64,000 nucleotides of DNA, taken from contig NC_020055.1 of NCBI RefSeq assembly GCF_000331025.1, positions 186,001 through 250,000 of the forward strand, in the 5' to 3' direction. Shown here in pieces: positions 1 through 8,674 of the stretch. The notes under the pieces were generated by a model. The model ran no database searches. It saw only the letters and a program-made list of their open reading frames with translations, and had not been told where the DNA came from. This DNA comes from Maridesulfovibrio hydrothermalis AM13 = DSM 14728 (GTDB lineage: Bacteria; Desulfobacterota; Desulfovibrionia; Desulfovibrionales; Desulfovibrionaceae). Position 1 is the stretch's first letter; every line of letters begins with the position of its first letter. The translations under genes and the position numbers were made by a program.

Positions 1-1904
1 CCCATTTCATCAGCCAGAATACCGCCAAAGTGGTATTCACGCAGAAAGTTGAGGTAACTTAAGCCCTGCACCTGATAGGGACGCAGTGTTGCGTCAAGCC
101 CTTTGGGCTGTTCGAGCATTTTAATTTCGTCAAAATTCTGAATCTTTTCCCGGAGCTTTACAAACTGCTCATCGGTTTTGGTATTCGGAAGGTCTTCGAT
201 AATGCTGTCCAGCACAGGAGTCTCATACTGCTCAAAATGTTGTCTTGGCGGCTGTTCCGGATCGTAACCAAGAGCTTTGAGTTTGTGACTGAGCTTCTTG
301 AGCCATGATTCCGGCAGGCTTGTATAGGAACCGTCTTTAAGTTGAACGTAGCGTTTGCCCTGACTCCATGCTTCCCAGATTTTATCGATGGGAACACGCT
401 GGTCGTCGTACTCGACATTGATGTCGAGGTTGAACCATTTATTGTCTTCATCCGTTTCAACTTCAGCGACAATCTGAGGCGTGGTGAGCCTTACTTTGTA
501 GCGGGTAAGGTTCTTTTCTCCATAAATTCTGTAAGCTTCGACAAGCTGCGGATAGTAATCCAGCAGGAACGTAATTGCCGCCTCCTGTTCCATGAACCAG
601 ATGGAATTATTCCGCGGCTGAAAACCCATGTCCTGAAGCTCTGAGAACAGCTGAGCCTCTTCGTCCTGTGCACGGCGCACAAGGTAGGATTTATCTCCAT
701 CCTTGTAACTTCCGGTCTGCAGGTCCGGGTTAGGTTCTCCCATGGGAACTTCGCCGTGTTCAGTATCGTAAGTGTTGTCGATTCTGATGGTCAGCAGCGA
801 TCCTTCCTCATTGAGGAAAAGCTTGGGATTAAAAGTTGCCGGAACAAAGAACGGCTGCATTTTTTCAAGAAATTCTTCGTGATCATGCAGGTCGGAAGCA
901 GGAATCTGAGTCCAGACACGGTCAAGAAACTCCGGAATATCTGCCGGAGGAATCTCTGGATTCTGGAGTCTCATCTCCTGTACCAGCTTGGGCGCAAGGG
1001 TAGTCTGGACAGGGTAGAAACCATGCTTCCAGTATACCCAGAGCGGTAGTCTGCCATAAAAGAATACTTCATCATCATCCATGATAGAGAAGGGTGGTTT
1101 ACCTTCATCTGACAGGAGGATGTCAAATTTTAAGCCCTCTTCCGAAAGTTCGGGAGAAAGTTTAAGCTGCATGGTTCTGCTTTCGATGCGGATGGGAATA
1201 TCCGTGTCCCTGAGGAACAGGTAATATTCATCCTTGATGGCCGTGAAAAACCATGCGTGCAGCCCAGCCGGGATGTCTACACGGTGTCCGCGGTAATCAA
1301 GGAAATGACCGATCTGTTCACCAACCAGCGGCAGGTTTGGAGATGTCTCACTCCATTCCGGCTTTTCGATGATAGTTTCAAGGTCGATTTCGTTCTGGAC
1401 CTGTGAAAGTCCGGATTTGTTTTGTCTGGCTCTGAAAAAAGCAACCTGCAACCTTTCCGGCTCAGGATACATGCGGTAGATAATGTAATGTTTGCCTGCT
1501 TCCGGTTCAAGTTCTGTAGCGAAAAATGATCGGAAATTCTGCCGCCAGTCAGCTTGTTTCTGGGACTCGGCTTTTTGTTCTTCGGAATCAAGTGAAAGCA
1601 GTAGTTTAAGTGCAGCAGCCCCCACGTGTCTGCATACACCGGAAAAGGACTCTGGGCAGTTGCAATAATGATTTATGCTTTCTTCCGCCAGATTAAGCCC
1701 TAATTCTGTAGAATAAATTTGAAAGTCGTCGCCCTGAATAGAGGCGTCAACATCCCAATATCTTTCGCGTTTTTTAAGATCAAGTTTCTGTACACCATCA
1801 GCGTTGACAATAGTGCGTGCGCCTTCCAGAATGTATTCTGGAACGGTTCCGGAAACAAATGATTTAAGAATCGACTTTACGACAGTTTCTTCGTTTTGAG
1901 ACAT
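1..1904 (-). CDS. SNF2-family helicase with SWIM zinc finger, 3' end beyond the window
   Basis: An open minus-strand frame of 634 codons runs from an ATG at 1904, behind a GGGGGAAC ribosome site, to the left edge. About residues 80-92 form a SWIM zinc-binding motif (CNC, eight residues, then CRH). The middle is a long acidic region of the type found in SNF2_N-associated bacterial helicases. The last visible residues read FGGILADEMG, the start of the ATP-binding motif I of SNF2 helicases, so the whole motor domain lies outside the window. The family remodels protein-DNA complexes or acts in transcription restart; the exact role in bacteria is usually unknown. It is divergent from the lipoprotein gene at 2141. 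The identification is firm from the SWIM plus motif I combination; the specific function is not. Confidence 0.88.
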   Translation of the reverse strand, partial: MSQNEETVVKSILKSFVSGTVPEYILEGARTIVNADGVQKLDLKKRERYWDVDASIQGDDFQIYSTELGLNLAEESINHYCNCPESFSGVCRHVGAAALKLLLSLDSEEQKAESQKQADWRQNFRSFFATELEPEAGKHYIIYRMYPEPERLQVAFFRARQNKSGLSQVQNEIDLETIIEKPEWSETSPNLPLVGEQIGHFLDYRGHRVDIPAGLHAWFFTAIKDEYYLFLRDTDIPIRIESRTMQLKLSPELSEEGLKFDILLSDEGKPPFSIMDDDEVFFYGRLPLWVYWKHGFYPVQTTLAPKLVQEMRLQNPEIPPADIPEFLDRVWTQIPASDLHDHEEFLEKMQPFFVPATFNPKLFLNEEGSLLTIRIDNTYDTEHGEVPMGEPNPDLQTGSYKDGDKSYLVRRAQDEEAQLFSELQDMGFQPRNNSIWFMEQEAAITFLLDYYPQLVEAYRIYGEKNLTRYKVRLTTPQIVAEVETDEDNKWFNLDINVEYDDQRVPIDKIWEAWSQGKRYVQLKDGSYTSLPESWLKKLSHKLKALGYDPEQPPRQHFEQYETPVLDSIIEDLPNTKTDEQFVKLREKIQNFDEIKMLEQPKGLDATLRPYQVQGLSYLNFLREYHFGGILADEM

Positions 1905-2140
1905 ACTTTCGTGTTCCCCCGAACTGTAACTTCAGTATGTGGTTGTATATAAAAGACTTATGGTTATAACTAAAATTATTTATTCTTTAGTCTGGTACGG
2001 AGATTGCGTAAAGTAAAATCCGGTTCAGGTCAATCAGATGCGTAGCATTACTTGGCTTTTCCTCTACATTAGTCCATAGTGATTACATTATCAATGTAGC
2101 CAGCTTTATGGAAGATTTTTTTCAAAAAAATAAGGATAAC

Positions 2141-3802
2141 ATGAATAAATTAACGCTTGCCTTAATAATTCTGGGATGTTTCGCTTTTCTGCCATCCTGT
2201 GGAACGGATACGAAGCAGGAGGCCGACAAGCAGATTCCGGCTTCTTCTTCAATTGACCCCGCTGATGCCAAGCCTCAGTTCGGGGGAAGGTTGACCGAGC
2301 CGGCTCTTGCCGAACCGATGTGTCTTATTGCATCTCTTTCAACAGACAGTGCAAGTCACACCGTGGCGGATAAGATATTTGTTTCTCTCCTTAAATACAA
2401 CAAGGATATAGAACTTGTTCCTGAAGCAGCCGAATCTTTTGAAGTGCTCGACGGTGGGAAGCTGTTTAAATTTAAATTGCGTGAAGATATAAGATGGTTT
2501 GACGGCAAGCCTTTGACGGCTGAAGATGTTGAATTTACATATAAAATGATGATTGATCCTGATACTCCCACAGCTTACGCCGGGGATTTTTTAAATGTAA
2601 AAGAATTCAAGCTGACTGGTAAGTATAGTTTTGAAGTGCGTTACGATAAAGTTTTTGCAAGATCGCTGATAACGTGGGCAAGTGATATTTTGCCAAAACA
2701 TATCTTGGAAAACGAAGACCTGAACACTACAAAATATAGACGCAATCCTGTTGGAGCCGGTCCATACAAGCTTAAAGAGTGGGTTCCCGGACGCAGGTTG
2801 ATCCTTGAGGCCAATGATGATTATTTTGAAGGGCGTCCTTATATTGATGAAATTGTCTATCGGATAATTCCTGATCTTTCCACTCAGTTTCTGGAACTTA
2901 AAAGCGGCAGTCTGGACAGTATGTCCTTAACTCCGCAACAGTATCTGTTTCAGACTAAAGGAGCCGGATGGAAAAATGACTTTCAGAAATTTAAATATCT
3001 GTCATTTTCATACGCCTACCTCGGTTTTAATATGGAGAGCAATTTCTTTAAAGATGTGCGGGTAAGGCGTGCCATTAATTACGCAATTGATAAAGAAGAG
3101 ATAGTCAAAGGAGTTCTGCTGGGACAGGGGTATCCTGCCTCCGGTCCCTACAAACCCGGAACATGGGTCTTTAATGATAAATTAAAACCTTATGGCTATC
3201 ATCCGGAAAAAGCTAAAGAACTCCTCAAGGAAGCCGGATGGATAGATTCTGACGGGGATGGGATTTTGGAACGTGACGGAGTGCCTTTTTCTTTTACGCT
3301 TATTACAAATCAGGGAAATTCCTTGCGTATTAAGTCTGCAACAATTATTCAAAACCGTCTCAAGGCAATCGGAATAGAAGTTAAGATCAGAACTGTGGAG
3401 TGGGCGGCTTTTGTTAAGGAATTTATTGATAAAGGACGTTTTGACGCCACCATCCTCGGTTGGAATATCCTTCAAGACCCTGATATCTATTCTGTATGGC
3501 ACTCTTCAAAAGCGGTTCCCGGGGGGCTTAATTTTGTCAGGTATAAAAATGCGGAACTTGACGATTTGCTTGAAAAAGGCCGCTCTACTTTGGTGCAGGC
3601 CGAGCGAAAGGTTATTTATGACCGTATTCAGGAAATCTTACATGAAGAGCAGCCTTACTGTTTTCTCTATGTGCCTATGGCGCTGCCTATTTATAAAAGC
3701 AGGATTAAAGGCTTGAAAATTGCGCCTGTGGGACTTGGATACAATGCGAACAGCTGGTGGATTCCAGCATCATTACAGACGAAGCCCAGCTTACAACAGT
3801 AA
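2141..3802 (+). CDS. Peptide/oligopeptide-type ABC substrate-binding lipoprotein
   Basis: A 553-residue SBP_bac_5 family protein that would bind peptides or similar ligands outside the inner membrane for an ABC importer. The start at 2141 is preferred over an in-frame ATG at 2108 because AAGGA lies four bases upstream and it gives a proper lipoprotein signal: a hydrophobic stretch, then LPSC with the lipidated Cys at residue 20. Family features include the segment around KFKLREDIRWFDGKPLTAEDV and the 'RRAINYAIDKEEIVKG' block near the middle. No permease or ATPase gene is next to it, so it must use a transporter coded elsewhere or act as an orphan sensor. The stop lies two bases before the spoT/relA start, suggesting co-transcription. 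Confidence 0.87.
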   Translation: MNKLTLALIILGCFAFLPSCGTDTKQEADKQIPASSSIDPADAKPQFGGRLTEPALAEPMCLIASLSTDSASHTVADKIFVSLLKYNKDIELVPEAAESFEVLDGGKLFKFKLREDIRWFDGKPLTAEDVEFTYKMMIDPDTPTAYAGDFLNVKEFKLTGKYSFEVRYDKVFARSLITWASDILPKHILENEDLNTTKYRRNPVGAGPYKLKEWVPGRRLILEANDDYFEGRPYIDEIVYRIIPDLSTQFLELKSGSLDSMSLTPQQYLFQTKGAGWKNDFQKFKYLSFSYAYLGFNMESNFFKDVRVRRAINYAIDKEEIVKGVLLGQGYPASGPYKPGTWVFNDKLKPYGYHPEKAKELLKEAGWIDSDGDGILERDGVPFSFTLITNQGNSLRIKSATIIQNRLKAIGIEVKIRTVEWAAFVKEFIDKGRFDATILGWNILQDPDIYSVWHSSKAVPGGLNFVRYKNAELDDLLEKGRSTLVQAERKVIYDRIQEILHEEQPYCFLYVPMALPIYKSRIKGLKIAPVGLGYNANSWWIPASLQTKPSLQQ

Positions 3803-3804
3803 TT

Positions 3805-5970
3805 ATGATACGAATTAACGAAATCACTGACATAGTCAGTTCCTATATTGATAACCCTGATCTGGCCTTGATCCAGAGGGCTTATGTATTCTCTGCCCGT
3901 GCCCATGAGGGACAGATGCGTCTTTCCGGTGAGCCTTATCTCGCGCATCCGCTGCATGTGGCAAAGCTCCTTGCGGATATGAGACTTGATGAACCTACTG
4001 TTGCAGCCGGACTTCTGCATGATACTGTTGAAGACACCGACACCACCATCGACGAAATTGTTGAGCTTTTCGGGGAAGAGGTCGCCGATATCGTGGACGG
4101 GGTGACCAAGATCAGCATGATGGATTTCGAATCCAAGGCCATCGCCAAAGCGGAGAATATTCGCAAAATGATTCTGGCTATGGCGGAAGATATCCGTGTG
4201 CTTATGGTTAAGCTTGCTGACCGTTTGCACAATATGCGAACTCTTGATTTTCAGAAAAGTTACAAGCAGCAGCTTATTGCTCAGGAGACTCTTGATATTT
4301 ATTCCCCCCTTGCCAACAGGCTGGGGCTGTACATGGTTAAGCGTGATCTCGAAGACCTTTGCCTTTATTACCTTAAGCCCGATGTTTATAATGCCATTAC
4401 AGATGGCCTTGAGAGGCAGCATACTCTTGGAAAAGAATATGTGGATAAGGTGCTGGCACTGCTTAATGATATTCTCAAGAATAATGAGATTGAAGGTACT
4501 ATTTACGGCAGAACCAAGCATAAGTTCAGCATCCATAAAAAGATGCAGCGTCAGGGTCTTAACCTTGATGAAGTCCACGATATTATTGCTTTCAGGGTTA
4601 TCGTTGATTCGGTGAAGGATTGCTATTCGGTTCTGGGGCTGGTCCATTCTATGTGGAAGCCTATTTCCGGAAGGTTTAAGGATTATATTTCCATCCCCAA
4701 AGCCAATATGTACCAGAGTCTGCATACTACGGTCATCGGTCCGGAAGGGGAGCGCATTGAGATTCAGATCCGTACGGAGGAGATGCAGCAGGTTGCAGAG
4801 TACGGTATTGCCGCCCATTGGCAGTACAAGGAAACAGGAACCAGCGTAGCCAAGCAGAACAGAGATGCCGAGCGGTTCTCATGGCTCAGGCAGATTATGG
4901 ATTGGCAGCGTGAGCTTGAAGATCCCCGTGAATTCATGGCTTCATTGCGTTTCGATCTTTTCAATGAAGAGGTTTACGTCTTTACTCCGGCCGGTGAGAT
5001 TATAGAACTTCCGGACGGGGCAACTCCGGTGGATTTTGCATATTCGATTCATACAGAGGTAGGCAACCATTGTACCGGAGCCAAGGTTAACGGGCGGCTT
5101 GTACCGCTTACGACTACGCTTAAAAATGGTGATACCATTGAAGTTTTCACTGACAAAAAGCGTAAACCCAGCCGGGACTGGCTGAAATTCGTCAAGACCG
5201 CTAAAGCGCGTACCCGTATCAAGCATTATATCCGCACTGAAGAGCGGACCAGATCTATTATACTGGCTAAGGAAATGCTTGAGAAAGAAGGGCGGCGCAT
5301 GAATCTGAATGTGCCAAAGGCCATGAAAGACGGTTATTTTGTTATGCTGGCCGATGAATTTTCGTGCGGCAGTGTAGACGATCTGCTTTCCAACGTGGGA
5401 TATTCCAGACTTACACCTAAAAAAGTTCTGCATAGACTCTATGCGGTTATAAATGAAGTTGAGGGTGTAGAGGAGGAGCCGAAGGAAACTCCGCAGCATA
5501 CCGAAGAGGAAGATAAGCATAAGGGCGCGGCCAGCTCTATTGAGATTGAAGGAGTTGATAACGTTCTTATCCGGTTTGCAGGATGCTGCACCCCGCTGCC
5601 CGGTGAGCCTATCATCGGTTATATCAGCCGTGGGCGCGGGGTTGTTATCCATGCTTCTACCTGTCCTAATATCAAGAGCCTGGAAGAAGAAAGGCTGCTC
5701 AATGTTTCATGGACCGGTGGTCAGGAAGAGGCGGCTCATCCCGCTCAGATCAGAATTCGCTGCAAGAATCAGAAAGGTCTGCTGGCAGAGATCTGCACGG
5801 TACTTACCCAGCAGGATATTAATATAGATTCAGGCACATTCAAGTCTGATGTGGATGGCAGTTCCTTATTGGAATTTACTGTGGAAGTACGCGATCTTGG
5901 TCATCTGCATCGCGCACTCAATAAGGTAAAGGCTATTGATGCCGTTCTGGAGGCTACAAGGCTCAGCTAA
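3805..5970 (+). CDS. spoT: Bifunctional (p)ppGpp synthetase/hydrolase (RelA/SpoT family)
   Basis: A 721-residue long RSH protein that makes and degrades the stringent alarmone (p)ppGpp in the cytoplasm. Domains in order: an HD hydrolase with HDTVED at residues 72-77, indicating an active Mn-dependent hydrolase; the synthetase domain, with YGRTKHKFSIHKK, RFKDYI and YQSLHTTV; a TGS domain (VYVFTPAGEIIELP); a Cys-rich region (GCCTPLPGEPIIGY); and a C-terminal ACT domain. The ATG at 3805 gives the usual family start MIRINEI; an ATG at 3757 in the same frame would overlap the upstream gene by 46 bases and is less likely. It is apparently the only RSH gene in the window and follows the lipoprotein gene with no promoter gap. 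Confidence 0.96.
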   Translation: MIRINEITDIVSSYIDNPDLALIQRAYVFSARAHEGQMRLSGEPYLAHPLHVAKLLADMRLDEPTVAAGLLHDTVEDTDTTIDEIVELFGEEVADIVDGVTKISMMDFESKAIAKAENIRKMILAMAEDIRVLMVKLADRLHNMRTLDFQKSYKQQLIAQETLDIYSPLANRLGLYMVKRDLEDLCLYYLKPDVYNAITDGLERQHTLGKEYVDKVLALLNDILKNNEIEGTIYGRTKHKFSIHKKMQRQGLNLDEVHDIIAFRVIVDSVKDCYSVLGLVHSMWKPISGRFKDYISIPKANMYQSLHTTVIGPEGERIEIQIRTEEMQQVAEYGIAAHWQYKETGTSVAKQNRDAERFSWLRQIMDWQRELEDPREFMASLRFDLFNEEVYVFTPAGEIIELPDGATPVDFAYSIHTEVGNHCTGAKVNGRLVPLTTTLKNGDTIEVFTDKKRKPSRDWLKFVKTAKARTRIKHYIRTEERTRSIILAKEMLEKEGRRMNLNVPKAMKDGYFVMLADEFSCGSVDDLLSNVGYSRLTPKKVLHRLYAVINEVEGVEEEPKETPQHTEEEDKHKGAASSIEIEGVDNVLIRFAGCCTPLPGEPIIGYISRGRGVVIHASTCPNIKSLEEERLLNVSWTGGQEEAAHPAQIRIRCKNQKGLLAEICTVLTQQDINIDSGTFKSDVDGSSLLEFTVEVRDLGHLHRALNKVKAIDAVLEATRLS

Positions 5971-6000
5971 GCTGCACAGTCCCTGTTCAAATTGAATAAT

Positions 6001-6038
6001 AAAGTCCCGTTGAAAAGTTTTTCAGCGGGACTTTTTTT
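6001..6038. terminator. Bidirectional intrinsic terminator between convergent genes
   Basis: AAAGTCCCG and CGGGACTTT pair around a TTGAAAAGTTTTTCAG middle that also pairs almost completely. A T-run follows on the plus strand and an A-run precedes it, so it can stop both spoT and the convergent hydrolase gene. Confidence 0.85.
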
Positions 6039-6060
6039 GACCATAACAAGCTGGTCGTGG

Positions 6061-6597
6061 TTACAGATCATATATTATTTGCTCTGTAGAAAGAACTTCT
6101 ACCGGAGCAGGGCTGTAAAACTCAGACCAGACGAAATTGTGGTGTTCGATGATAATTTTTGCGTCAAGATAGGGCTTGTCTGCTGTTGTATGTCCATCCG
6201 AGGCTACCAATACTTCGTAACCTTTGCTGGCGGCTTGTCTGACGGTGGTATCAATGCAGAAATCGGTGCAGCAGCCGGTTATGATCAGTTTATCTGCATG
6301 ATTTTTATTCAAGACCTGTTCAAGGTCTGTTTTGCAAAACGAATCGCAGCAGCTTTTCTGTACTGTGATGTCACTGTCCCTGAAGTCCAGCTCATCAAGA
6401 ATCTGCCAGCCTTTTGAATCCGGTTTTAAACCATTATCATTATCTCCACAGTGGCGGACGAAAATAATCGGGACATTTTTGTCACGGGCTTCGGCTATAA
6501 GTCTGTTGATTCTTTTTATGATTTCTGCCGCGTCATATCGCTTAGAGTTGCCCTCAAAAAGTGCTTTTTGCATATCTATAACAAGTAAAGCTTTCAT
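6061..6597 (-). CDS. Isochorismatase/nicotinamidase-like cysteine hydrolase
   Basis: A 178-residue cytoplasmic enzyme of the isochorismatase superfamily. The family triad is visible: Asp8 in LLVIDMQ, Lys81 in VQKSCCDSF and Cys114 in GCCTDFCIDTTVR. The cis-peptide-bearing GCCTDFC segment is typical. The superfamily hydrolyses small amides or vinyl ethers (nicotinamide, isochorismate, N-carbamoylsarcosine); nothing here fixes the substrate. It stands alone, convergent with spoT and divergent from the TetR gene across a 318-base gap. Confidence 0.85.
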   Translation of the reverse strand: MKALLVIDMQKALFEGNSKRYDAAEIIKRINRLIAEARDKNVPIIFVRHCGDNDNGLKPDSKGWQILDELDFRDSDITVQKSCCDSFCKTDLEQVLNKNHADKLIITGCCTDFCIDTTVRQAASKGYEVLVASDGHTTADKPYLDAKIIIEHHNFVWSEFYSPAPVEVLSTEQIIYDL

Positions 6598-6806
6598 CTG
6601 TGTTTCCTTACATAAATGCTGGGTGAAAGTTTTTATTAAGTCAGCACCTTTGCTCGAAGGTATATAGTTTATCCTTAAAGAAAATGAAAGTTGGATAATC
6701 TTGGCCGTGGGCTGATTTATTGTATAGAGCGAAATTTTATTATGATACTATGCACTGTTACTTAACTTTAATTAACCTGACACGAGTTTGATACGAAAGT
6801 TTTAAA

Positions 6807-6816
6807 CAAACGTTTG
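6807..6816. promoter_or_regulatory. Candidate TetR operator in the 6598-6915 gap
   Basis: CAAACGTTTG is a perfect 10-base palindrome inside AAACAAACGTTTGACTT, about 100 bases upstream of the TetR gene start. The surrounding 318-base gap is AT-rich and otherwise shows nothing I can name. Self-regulation by the adjacent TetR protein is inferred from position and symmetry only. Confidence 0.45.
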
Positions 6817-6915
6817 ACTTTGTCGGCTGAGGTGGTTATCTGTTTATCCGGATGATGAAAAATTGGGTTTTGGATTATTTTATTTCATATTTTGCCAGTT
6901 AAGAGGTTTTTATAT

Positions 6916-7590
6916 ATGAGCGCGCCAAAAGCAGGGAAGAGTAACAAGGCCCGGGGGGAAGAAACCCGTGAACGGCTTATTAACGTTGGCATGAAGCTGT
7001 TCGCTATGAACGGGTTTAATGGCGTCAGCATGCGTAATCTTGCGGCTGAGGCTGAGGTTAATCTTGCCACCGTCGGTTACCATTTTGGCGGCAAGCAGGG
7101 GTTGTATGAGGCCATTTTGTGGAAAATGGTTGAGGTCAGAGATGAGGTTATGCCCGGCATGGCGGCGGTGAAGGAGCAGGTTCTTCTTCATGAAAAGGGT
7201 GAAGTTTCTAAACCTGAACTTGTGGCATGGTTTTTCAGGAAAATGATGAAAGGTATGATTGGAAACCCTTCTTCGGTGTGGGGAGCCATGATTATAAACA
7301 GAGAACTTGCTGCCCCCAGTGAATCGTATTCAATCCTTGCAAAGGATTTTTTTTCACCTTCATGGGACTCAATGGAGATTCTCTTGAAAAAAGCTATGCC
7401 TGCGGAGACCCCTGAGGCGGAAGTGCTTCTTGTGGGGCTTTCGTTGGTTGGTATTGTTTTGAAGTTTGTGCATCCGAAAGCATTTATGGATAGAATCGGA
7501 TGGGAGGATATGCCCCCTGAACGGTTGGAAGAAATAACTGAAATTTTATGCAGAAGGGCAGTCGCTTTTGTCGGTTGTGAGGAGGCATGA
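6916..7590 (+). CDS. TetR/AcrR-family transcriptional regulator (CecR-like C-terminus)
   Basis: A 224-residue repressor. The N-terminal helix-turn-helix lies at about residues 15-60 (RERLINVGMKLFAMNGF, then NLATVGYHFGGKQGLYEA). The C-terminal domain, with INRELAAPSESYSIL, resembles the DUF1956-type effector domain of CecR/YbiH regulators. The ATG at 6916 has AAGAGG nine bases upstream and is chosen over a TTG at 6892. The next gene starts four bases after its stop, so it is the first gene of an efflux operon and probably represses it and itself. Confidence 0.9.
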   Translation: MSAPKAGKSNKARGEETRERLINVGMKLFAMNGFNGVSMRNLAAEAEVNLATVGYHFGGKQGLYEAILWKMVEVRDEVMPGMAAVKEQVLLHEKGEVSKPELVAWFFRKMMKGMIGNPSSVWGAMIINRELAAPSESYSILAKDFFSPSWDSMEILLKKAMPAETPEAEVLLVGLSLVGIVLKFVHPKAFMDRIGWEDMPPERLEEITEILCRRAVAFVGCEEA

Positions 7591-7594
7591 GAAT

Positions 7595-8674
7595 ATGAAA
7601 AAATTGATATTTATTTTGATACTTATGACGGGCATCAGTCTTGTCGGCTGTAAAGAGAAGCCCGTTCAGGAGGCGCAGATTCTGCGGCCTGTAAAAACAA
7701 TGCAGGTCGGTGAATTCGGTTCCAGCAGGCAGTGGGTCTTTTCCGGTACAGCTGAAGATGCGTTGCAGTCCGAGCTTTCATTCAGGGTCGGCGGTAAAAT
7801 TATCTCTTTTCCCGGTGACCAGATCGGGCGCAAATTTCGGGCCGGTGAAGTCATAGCCCGTCTGGACCCGGCGGACTATGAGCTGGAAGTGCGCCAGAGT
7901 GAATCTAATCTTGAGCAGGTCCGGGCCAATTTTATACGAGCCAAAGCTGATGTGGATCGTATTAAACAGCTTTACGAGCGCAAAGTTGTTTCCAAGTCTG
8001 AACTTGATCAGTCTGAAGCGGATTATAAGTCGTTTCAGGCCCAGTTAAACGCTTCTGCGAAGAAGCTTGATATTTCACGCAAAAGACTCAAGTACACTGT
8101 GCTTAAGGCTCCTTTTGACGGATGGGTGAGCGCGGTTCATGTTAACGTGCATCAGAATGTTCAGTCCGGACAGGAAGTTATAAGCTTCAATGCCGGAAAG
8201 CAGATGAAGATGTATATTTCTTTGCCTGATACTTTGATCTCCGGTGTCACCGAAGGTGAAAATGTGCTGGTCACTTTTGATGCTTTGCCCGGAAAGGTTA
8301 TGAAAGGCGTGATAATGGAAGTCGGAATTGGAACCAACAGCGGATCTTCGTTTCCTGTGAAGGTTTATCTGGATAATTCCGATCAGATTATTCGCAGCGG
8401 AATGTCCGGTAACGTTATGTTTTCAGGACGGGGCAGCAGTAATAGTATTTTTGTAGCCCCTTCTGCGGTTGTTGGTAATCCTGACGGCAGCAAGCATGTC
8501 TGGATTGTTGAAAACGGATCAACGGTTAAACGTCGCAAAGTGACAGTAGGTTCTCTTTCTTCTAACGGTATTCAGGTCAAAGAAGGTCTTAAGCCCGGTG
8601 AAACAGTGGTTATCCGCGGTGTGCATTCCCTTAAGGATGGCATGCAGGTCAGAAGTATGGGGGGACTCTCGTGA
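7595..8674 (+). CDS. RND efflux membrane-fusion (periplasmic adaptor) lipoprotein
   Basis: A 359-residue HlyD/AcrA-type adaptor that links an inner-membrane RND pump to an outer-membrane channel. It has a signal with a lipobox (SLVGCKEK), the barrel-sandwich lipoyl half motifs, a coiled-coil hairpin at about residues 95-150 (VRANFIRAKADVDRIKQLYE) and the second lipoyl half (YTVLKAPFDGWVS). The ATG at 7595 is preceded by GAGGAG ten bases upstream. The 3' end overlaps the RND gene by four bases (GTGA), indicating translational coupling. No outer-membrane factor gene is present nearby. Confidence 0.93.
   Translation: MKKLIFILILMTGISLVGCKEKPVQEAQILRPVKTMQVGEFGSSRQWVFSGTAEDALQSELSFRVGGKIISFPGDQIGRKFRAGEVIARLDPADYELEVRQSESNLEQVRANFIRAKADVDRIKQLYERKVVSKSELDQSEADYKSFQAQLNASAKKLDISRKRLKYTVLKAPFDGWVSAVHVNVHQNVQSGQEVISFNAGKQMKMYISLPDTLISGVTEGENVLVTFDALPGKVMKGVIMEVGIGTNSGSSFPVKVYLDNSDQIIRSGMSGNVMFSGRGSSNSIFVAPSAVVGNPDGSKHVWIVENGSTVKRRKVTVGSLSSNGIQVKEGLKPGETVVIRGVHSLKDGMQVRSMGGLS

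Noticed and set aside
158-1639. Short frames on both strands within the SNF2 gene
   Set aside because: The real coding frame is the minus-strand one running to the left edge; the others lie inside it.
3691-4818. Long minus-strand frame opposite spoT
   Set aside because: It is the antisense shadow of a well-conserved RSH gene and its protein shows no family features.
4942-5652. Second minus-strand frame opposite spoT
   Set aside because: Antisense of the TGS/ACT half; no ribosome site or motif.
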